This document shows positions 60,606-64,000 of a DNA stretch of 64,000 nt, in pieces. Where the stretch lies: assembly GCF_001423245.1 (NCBI RefSeq), contig NZ_LMOH01000026.1, positions 62,001 to 126,000 on the forward strand, read 5' to 3'. This stretch comes from Aureimonas sp. Leaf324. GTDB lineage: Bacteria; Pseudomonadota; Alphaproteobacteria; Rhizobiales; Rhizobiaceae. Positions within the stretch are counted from its first letter, which is position 1; the number at the start of each line of letters is the position of its first letter. Position numbers and translations under genes: made by a program. The notes under the pieces were generated by a model. That model did not search any database, was not told the origin of the DNA, and saw only the letters and a program-made list of their open reading frames with translations.

Positions 60606-61457
60606 TCAGTCCTCGGTCGCAAAATCCTTGAAGCGGCCGGCCCAGTCCTTGTGCCAGCGCGACAGCGGCGGGCGGTTCTCGACGATGTCGCCGGCCGCCC
60701 AGCGGATGCGCTTCTCGTCGGTGCGCCGGTCCGTCTCGCCGTCCGGGCACAGGATGTAGAAGTCGCCCGCCTCCAAGCGCTCCATCATGAAGTCGATCGT
60801 CTGGTCGGGCGTCCAGGCGCCCTCGGGCTTCTCGGTGCGCCCCCTGGCGGTCAGCCCGGTGAACACGAAGCCGGGAATGAGGAGCGCGGCTTCCACCTGA
60901 TGCCCCGCCGTCTCGCGCAGCTCGTGCTGCAGCGCCTCGGTGAAGACCTTCACCCCCGCCTTCGAGACGTTGTAGGCCGGATCGCCCGGCGGCGTCGTGA
61001 TGCCTTGCTTGGAGCCGGTGTTGACGATCAGCGCCGGCTCGCCGTGCGCCATCATGGCCGGACCGAAGATCCGCGTGCCGTTGATGACGCCGCCGAGGTT
61101 GATCGACAGCACGGCATCCCAGTTGGCCTGGGTCCCGAAGATCGACGAGCCCGGCTGGATGCCGGCATTGTTCATCAGGACATGCACCTTGCCGAGGCGC
61201 TCGGCGATGTGGTCGGCCGTCTTCTGCAGACCGGCGCGGTCGCTCACGTCGCAGGCCGCCGCCACGATCCGCGTCTCGTCGCCGTCGGCGAGCGCGACAA
61301 GCTCCTCGTGCGCGCTCGTCAGGTCCTCCATCCGCCGGTCCACCACCGCGACCTTGAGGCCGGCCTTGGCGAAGCGGCGCGCGGCCGCCAGCCCGATCCC
61401 CGCCGCGCCCCCGATCACGACGGCGGTGTGGAGCGGAGCGATGGCGGGATGGTGCAT
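60606..61457 (-). CDS. Short-chain dehydrogenase/reductase (SDR), classical type
   Basis: A 283-residue SDR with the cofactor motif GGAAGIGLAAA (about 16-26, TGxxxGxG type with leading IGG), NNAG in the central strand, and the catalytic YxxxK in PAYNVSKAG; the serine position is NTGSKQGI. The acidic residue in VVDRRMED after strand 2 suggests NAD over NADP. A C-terminal 60-residue extension rich in charged residues is longer than in most classical SDRs. Substrate is unknown; it lies between the cytochrome and a transcription factor and ends 8 bases from the former's stop. Confidence 0.9.
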   Translation of the reverse strand: MHHPAIAPLHTAVVIGGAAGIGLAAARRFAKAGLKVAVVDRRMEDLTSAHEELVALADGDETRIVAAACDVSDRAGLQKTADHIAERLGKVHVLMNNAGIQPGSSIFGTQANWDAVLSINLGGVINGTRIFGPAMMAHGEPALIVNTGSKQGITTPPGDPAYNVSKAGVKVFTEALQHELRETAGHQVEAALLIPGFVFTGLTARGRTEKPEGAWTPDQTIDFMMERLEAGDFYILCPDGETDRRTDEKRIRWAAGDIVENRPPLSRWHKDWAGRFKDFATED

Positions 61458-61884
61458 GGAAAGAGCCTTTCGACCGTGACGTTCACGGGTCGGAAAATAG
61501 CCGATCGGTCCCAAGAGAAAAGACGGCGTTGACGTGGGTGGCGCTGCTGCCTGCGATGACTTGCGGTCGTGGAGGAGCATTCGGCCGGCTGGGCACCACG
61601 ACCCGTGATCACCGATGCGACGAGGTCGGTTTGACTTCGGAGACTGAATCGGCATGCTGCGCGAATGACCATGATCGATCTCCGCGAGGCGCTCAGCGCC
61701 CGGGTTACCCCCGCCGCACCGTTCTAGCCCCAGCGCTCGGCTGCCTCGCGCCCCGATGCTGGGGTTTCGATCACGTCACCTCCCTTTTCATTCCGCCAAA
61801 CGACGACTGATCTCGTCGATGGGCCCGCACGTCTTCCGCCGCGCTGAACGAGCCGTCGAAACGTGCGATCTTCGGAATTTTTCC
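61458..61884. other. Divergent intergenic region, no gene seen
   Basis: These 427 bases separate the SDR (minus) from the Rnk-like gene (plus). I find no convincing coding frame, RNA gene or strong hairpin. It should contain both promoters. Confidence 0.45.
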
Positions 61885-62298
61885 ATGTCTCAGAACCCCG
61901 CCAACCGTCTGCCCAAGATCACTGTAACGGAGCCGGACTTCGAAAGCCTGTCGCGGATCGCCAATGCCTCTCTCGACGCCTTTCCGGACGTTGCGGAGGA
62001 GCTTCTGCGGGAGCTGGATCGTGCCCGGGTCGTCGCCGAGCGGTCCGCAAAGCCAGATGTCGTGCGTATGAACTCGGTCGTTTCGTACAGGCTGGACGAC
62101 GGGTCCGAGCGACGCGTCGTGCTGGTCTATCCCGCCGCTGCGGACATCTCGCAGAGCCGTGTCTCTATCATGACGCCGATCGGCACAGCCCTCATCGGGT
62201 TGAAGGAGGGGCAGTCCATCACATGGACGAACCGGACGGGCAAGCGCCAGCAACTGACCGTTCTCGCGGTCCAGCCGCCTGCTGCCGACCTGTCGTGA
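61885..62298 (+). CDS. Rnk / GreA-GreB C-terminal family protein
   Basis: A 137-residue protein: an N-terminal charged helical segment (SRIANASLDAFPDVAEELLRELDRARVV-like, 22-50) and a GreA/GreB C-terminal FKBP-like domain with MNSVVSYRLDDGSERRVVLV and IMTPIGTALIGLKEGQSI. This layout is that of Rnk, an RNA-polymerase-binding protein named for nucleoside diphosphate kinase regulation; it lacks the long coiled coil of GreA, so it should not stimulate transcript cleavage. ATG at 61885 marks the start of the family match. Confidence 0.87.
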   Translation: MSQNPANRLPKITVTEPDFESLSRIANASLDAFPDVAEELLRELDRARVVAERSAKPDVVRMNSVVSYRLDDGSERRVVLVYPAAADISQSRVSIMTPIGTALIGLKEGQSITWTNRTGKRQQLTVLAVQPPAADLS

Positions 62299-62340
62299 CG
62301 GTGGAGCGCAGGACGGGCGTCATGGCGGCATAAAGCCGGA

Positions 62341-62354
62341 CATTCCTTGGAATG
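62341..62354. promoter_or_regulatory. 14-bp near-perfect palindrome
   Basis: CATTCC-TT-GGAATG is symmetrical apart from its two central bases. It lies about 40 bases after the Rnk-like stop and 100 bases before the cbtB promoter. The loop is too short for an RNA hairpin, so a protein-binding site is the likelier reading. Function unknown. Confidence 0.3.
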
Positions 62355-62442
62355 CAAGGCAGCGGAACTCCAGTTGGGCGGTCGCCAGCAGGCGCCCCCG
62401 GCGGCACGGGTCACACAAAGCTCGCGCCAGTTGTTCGGTCGA

Positions 62443-62470
62443 TTGACTGGAACCCCGCTTCGTCTATCCT
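62443..62470 (+). promoter_or_regulatory. Sigma-70 type promoter of the cbtB-cbtA-cobU operon
   Basis: TTGACT (62443-62448) and TATCCT (62465-62470) are separated by 16 bases. Transcription would begin near 62477, exactly where helix P1 of the cobalamin riboswitch starts, which supports the assignment. Confidence 0.7.
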
Positions 62471-62476
62471 CGCGCG

Positions 62477-62689
62477 CGGATGGTCCTGCCCCGCAACTCG
62501 CGCGGGCAGGCTAAGAGGGAATGCGAAGGGCCGACTTAAACCAAGGGCCCGTATCGCAGCCGACCCCGCGACTGTAGAACGGCGAGGTGCCTCCGCCGGC
62601 AGGGTTCTGCCGGAAACGCCACTGGACGTGATCGTCCGGGAAGGCAGGAGGACGACCGGTGACCCGTGAGCCAGGAGACCTGCCATCCG
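62477..62689 (+). ncRNA. Cobalamin riboswitch
   Basis: A complete cobalamin-sensing aptamer upstream of cbtB. The closing helix pairs CGGATGG (62477-62483) with CCATCCG (62683-62689). Conserved elements appear in order: TAAGAGGGAATG around 62512-62523, GCCGACCCCGCGACTGT near 62559-62575, GCCACTG near 62618, and the B12 box AGCCAGGAGACCTGCC at 62669-62684. Between it and the ribosome site GGAGG (62720-62724) lies a perfect 7-bp hairpin (GGCGGCC/GGCCGCC, 62696-62714) without a T-tract, so control of translation seems more likely than termination. When adenosylcobalamin is abundant, cobalt uptake and cobU should be reduced. Confidence 0.95.
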
Positions 62690-62733
62690 TTTCGAGGCGG
62701 CCATTCCGGCCGCCGTCACGGAGGTTGAACACC

Positions 62734-62913
62734 ATGACGTCGTCCACGACGAGCACCGCTCGAAGCCCCGCCCTGTCCGCGCGCCTGCCGGCCGCGGTTC
62801 TCGCCTTTGCCGCCGGTGCGTTCCTCCTCTGGGGGGCCGGGTTTGCCGGCGCCGACGCGCTGCACGATACGGCGCACGACGCGCGCCATGCCATGGGTCT
62901 TCCCTGCCACTAG
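62734..62913 (+). CDS. cbtB: Cobalt transporter subunit CbtB
   Basis: A 59-residue protein with one transmembrane helix (about 18-40) and the diagnostic histidine-rich end HDTAHDARHAMGLPCH, which should bind cobalt. CbtB and CbtA form a cobalt importer usually found behind a cobalamin riboswitch, as here. ATG at 62734 follows GGAGG at 62720-62724. Confidence 0.95.
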   Translation: MTSSTTSTARSPALSARLPAAVLAFAAGAFLLWGAGFAGADALHDTAHDARHAMGLPCH

Positions 62914-63037
62914 AGGCTCCACGCCTCGATCCGTCGATCGCGTCCGCCCGCCCGACCGGCGGCGGAGACCTCGTTCTATGGCACGGCCGCGCCGCGCGTC
63001 TCTCCAGGCGCGCCCGCCGGCCGGAAGGGGAATTCCC

Positions 63038-63751
63038 ATGCTCGCTCGCTACTTTCTCGCCGCGCTTCTGGCCGGCATCCTCGCCGGCGTCCTCATCACG
63101 CCGATCCAGCACCTCAAGACGACGCCGCTGATCCTGGCTGCCGAAACCTACGAGGACGGCGGCACGGCGCATGACCGCGCGGCCTCGTCGCTCCGCCTCG
63201 TCACGCCGGCTCACGCCCATGGCGGCGCGGCGCACGCGGAGGGCGGAGACGTCGCCCGCCTCGGTGGGACGCTTCTGGCCAACGTCGTCATCGGCGCGGC
63301 CTTCTCGCTCCTGCTTCTCGCGGTCAGCCTCGGCCTCGACCGGCCGGTGACGCTTCGCAACGGCGCCGTTTGGGGTCTGGCCGGGTTTGCGGTCGTCACG
63401 CTCGCCCCGGCGCTCGGCCTGCCGCCCGAGCTTCCCGCCATGCCCGCGGCCGATCTTGCGGCACGTCAGGCGTGGTGGCTCGCGACGGTCGCGCTGACGG
63501 CGGGCGGCCTGTGGCTCCTCGTGTCGCACCGCTCGAGCGCGGCGATCCTCGGCGGGCTGGCGCTGCTTCTCCTGCCGCACGTCGTCGGCGCGCCGCATCC
63601 GGCCGATCTCGCAAGCCCCGTGCCGGCGGCGCTCGCCGCCGAGTTCGCCGTCGCCTCGCTCGGCCTGTCCGCCTTCCTGTGGGCGACCACGGGCGCGCTC
63701 CTCGGCTTCGGGCTCGACCGGGCTCGGCGCGGGGCGGCCGTTCCGGCATGA
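63038..63751 (+). CDS. cbtA: Cobalt transporter subunit CbtA
   Basis: A 237-residue membrane protein with about six helices. The first helix (FLAALLAGILAGVLITPIQHL) is followed by a His-rich loop (AHAHGGAAHAEGG, about 56-68) on the periplasmic side, and the remaining helices contain LLPHVVGAPHPAD. It is the large subunit of the CbtAB cobalt importer, 124 bases after cbtB; GGAAGGGGAA precedes the ATG. Its stop overlaps the cobU start by 4 bases. Confidence 0.94.
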   Translation: MLARYFLAALLAGILAGVLITPIQHLKTTPLILAAETYEDGGTAHDRAASSLRLVTPAHAHGGAAHAEGGDVARLGGTLLANVVIGAAFSLLLLAVSLGLDRPVTLRNGAVWGLAGFAVVTLAPALGLPPELPAMPAADLAARQAWWLATVALTAGGLWLLVSHRSSAAILGGLALLLLPHVVGAPHPADLASPVPAALAAEFAVASLGLSAFLWATTGALLGFGLDRARRGAAVPA

Positions 63752-64000
63752 GCCTTCACTTCGTCCTCGGCGGGGCGCGCTCGGGCAAGAGCGCGCTGGC
63801 CGAGGACATGGTCCTCGGCAGTGGCCTCCAGCCCCTTTATCTTGCGACGGGCCGTGCCTTCGATACCGAGATGCGGGCGCGGATACACGAGCATCGCGAG
63901 CGTCGCCCGCCTCCGTGGGAGACGATCGAGGAGCCGCTGGCCCTACCCCAGGTCCTCGCCCGCGAGGCGCGAGGCGATCGGGCCATCCTCGTCGACTGCC
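63748..64000 (+). CDS. cobU: Adenosylcobinamide kinase/guanylyltransferase (CobU/CobP), 5' part
   Basis: The first 84 codons of cobU, truncated by the window edge. The bifunctional enzyme phosphorylates adenosylcobinamide and then transfers GMP to it, making the substrate of CobS. The P-loop GGARSGKSALAED (about 8-20) and YLATGRAFDTEM (about 33-45), then RIHEHRERRPPPWETIEEP, are family signatures. The ATG at 63748 overlaps the cbtA stop, so cobU is in the riboswitch-controlled operon. Confidence 0.95.
   Translation, partial: MSLHFVLGGARSGKSALAEDMVLGSGLQPLYLATGRAFDTEMRARIHEHRERRPPPWETIEEPLALPQVLAREARGDRAILVDC

Noticed and set aside
61529-61810. 93-codon open frame in the gap before the Rnk-like gene
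   Set aside because: No ribosome site, no family character and composition unlike the neighbouring genes.

Overview
The window is a strongly GC-rich, densely coded stretch of a bacterial chromosome. Gene content points to an alphaproteobacterium, probably of the order Hyphomicrobiales (inference): an HWE-type histidine kinase, an S24 repressor with an alphaproteobacterial look, a PutA without a DNA-binding head next to an Lrp-type PutR, OpgG/OpgC, Tad-type pilus proteins and a CbtAB cobalt transporter behind a cobalamin riboswitch. I see no insertion sequences, prophage, CRISPR array, rRNA or tRNA.

Layout. 0.1-4.7 kb: a FadB/FadJ-type beta-oxidation protein, a YihY membrane protein, an S24 repressor and dodecin. 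4.7-12 kb: a complete-looking D-apiose/D-apionate catabolic locus (apnO-apsD-apnL, a GntR regulator, then a RuBisCO-like protein and a DUF1537 kinase, oiaK) with palindromic operator candidates. 12-15 kb: a FecBCD-type ABC importer, followed by a convergent diguanylate cyclase, a GH15 glucosidase and a cold-shock protein. 19-22 kb: a tripartite tricarboxylate (TTT) transporter whose upstream region carries the same ATACCAG element as the apiose promoters. 22-33 kb: CYTH and CHAD proteins, a pseudouridine synthase coupled to an AlkX-like DNA glycosylase, three TadE/TadG pilus proteins, a YeeE permease, lepA and purU. 33-44 kb: putA/putR, a GAF-PAS-HWE kinase, a MarR regulator and periplasmic glucan genes opgG/opgC.

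44-64 kb is a cobalamin biosynthesis region split into several divergent and convergent units: cobT; cobS; cobD-cobC-cobB; cbiD-cobK; cbiX-cobH-cobL-cobI-cbiG/cobJ-cobM; a TSUP permease with cobQ; and cbtB-cbtA-cobU, which runs off the right edge. CbiX (with an iron-sulphur motif and a very long His tail), CbiD and a full CbiG domain, with no CobG, CobZ, CobF or CobN in view, indicate the cobalt-early (anaerobic-type) route.

How the parts work together. The apiose locus should oxidise the plant sugar D-apiose to apionate, rearrange it to 3-oxo-isoapionate, phosphorylate it and cleave or decarboxylate it with the RuBisCO-like protein. The TTT transporter is a candidate importer under the same GntR control. 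CbtAB should bring in cobalt under riboswitch control for CbiX, and the remaining cob genes complete adenosylcobalamin. The strongest leads are the shared operator, the reaction type of the RuBisCO-like protein, the His-tailed CbiX and the TSUP gene coupled to cobQ.
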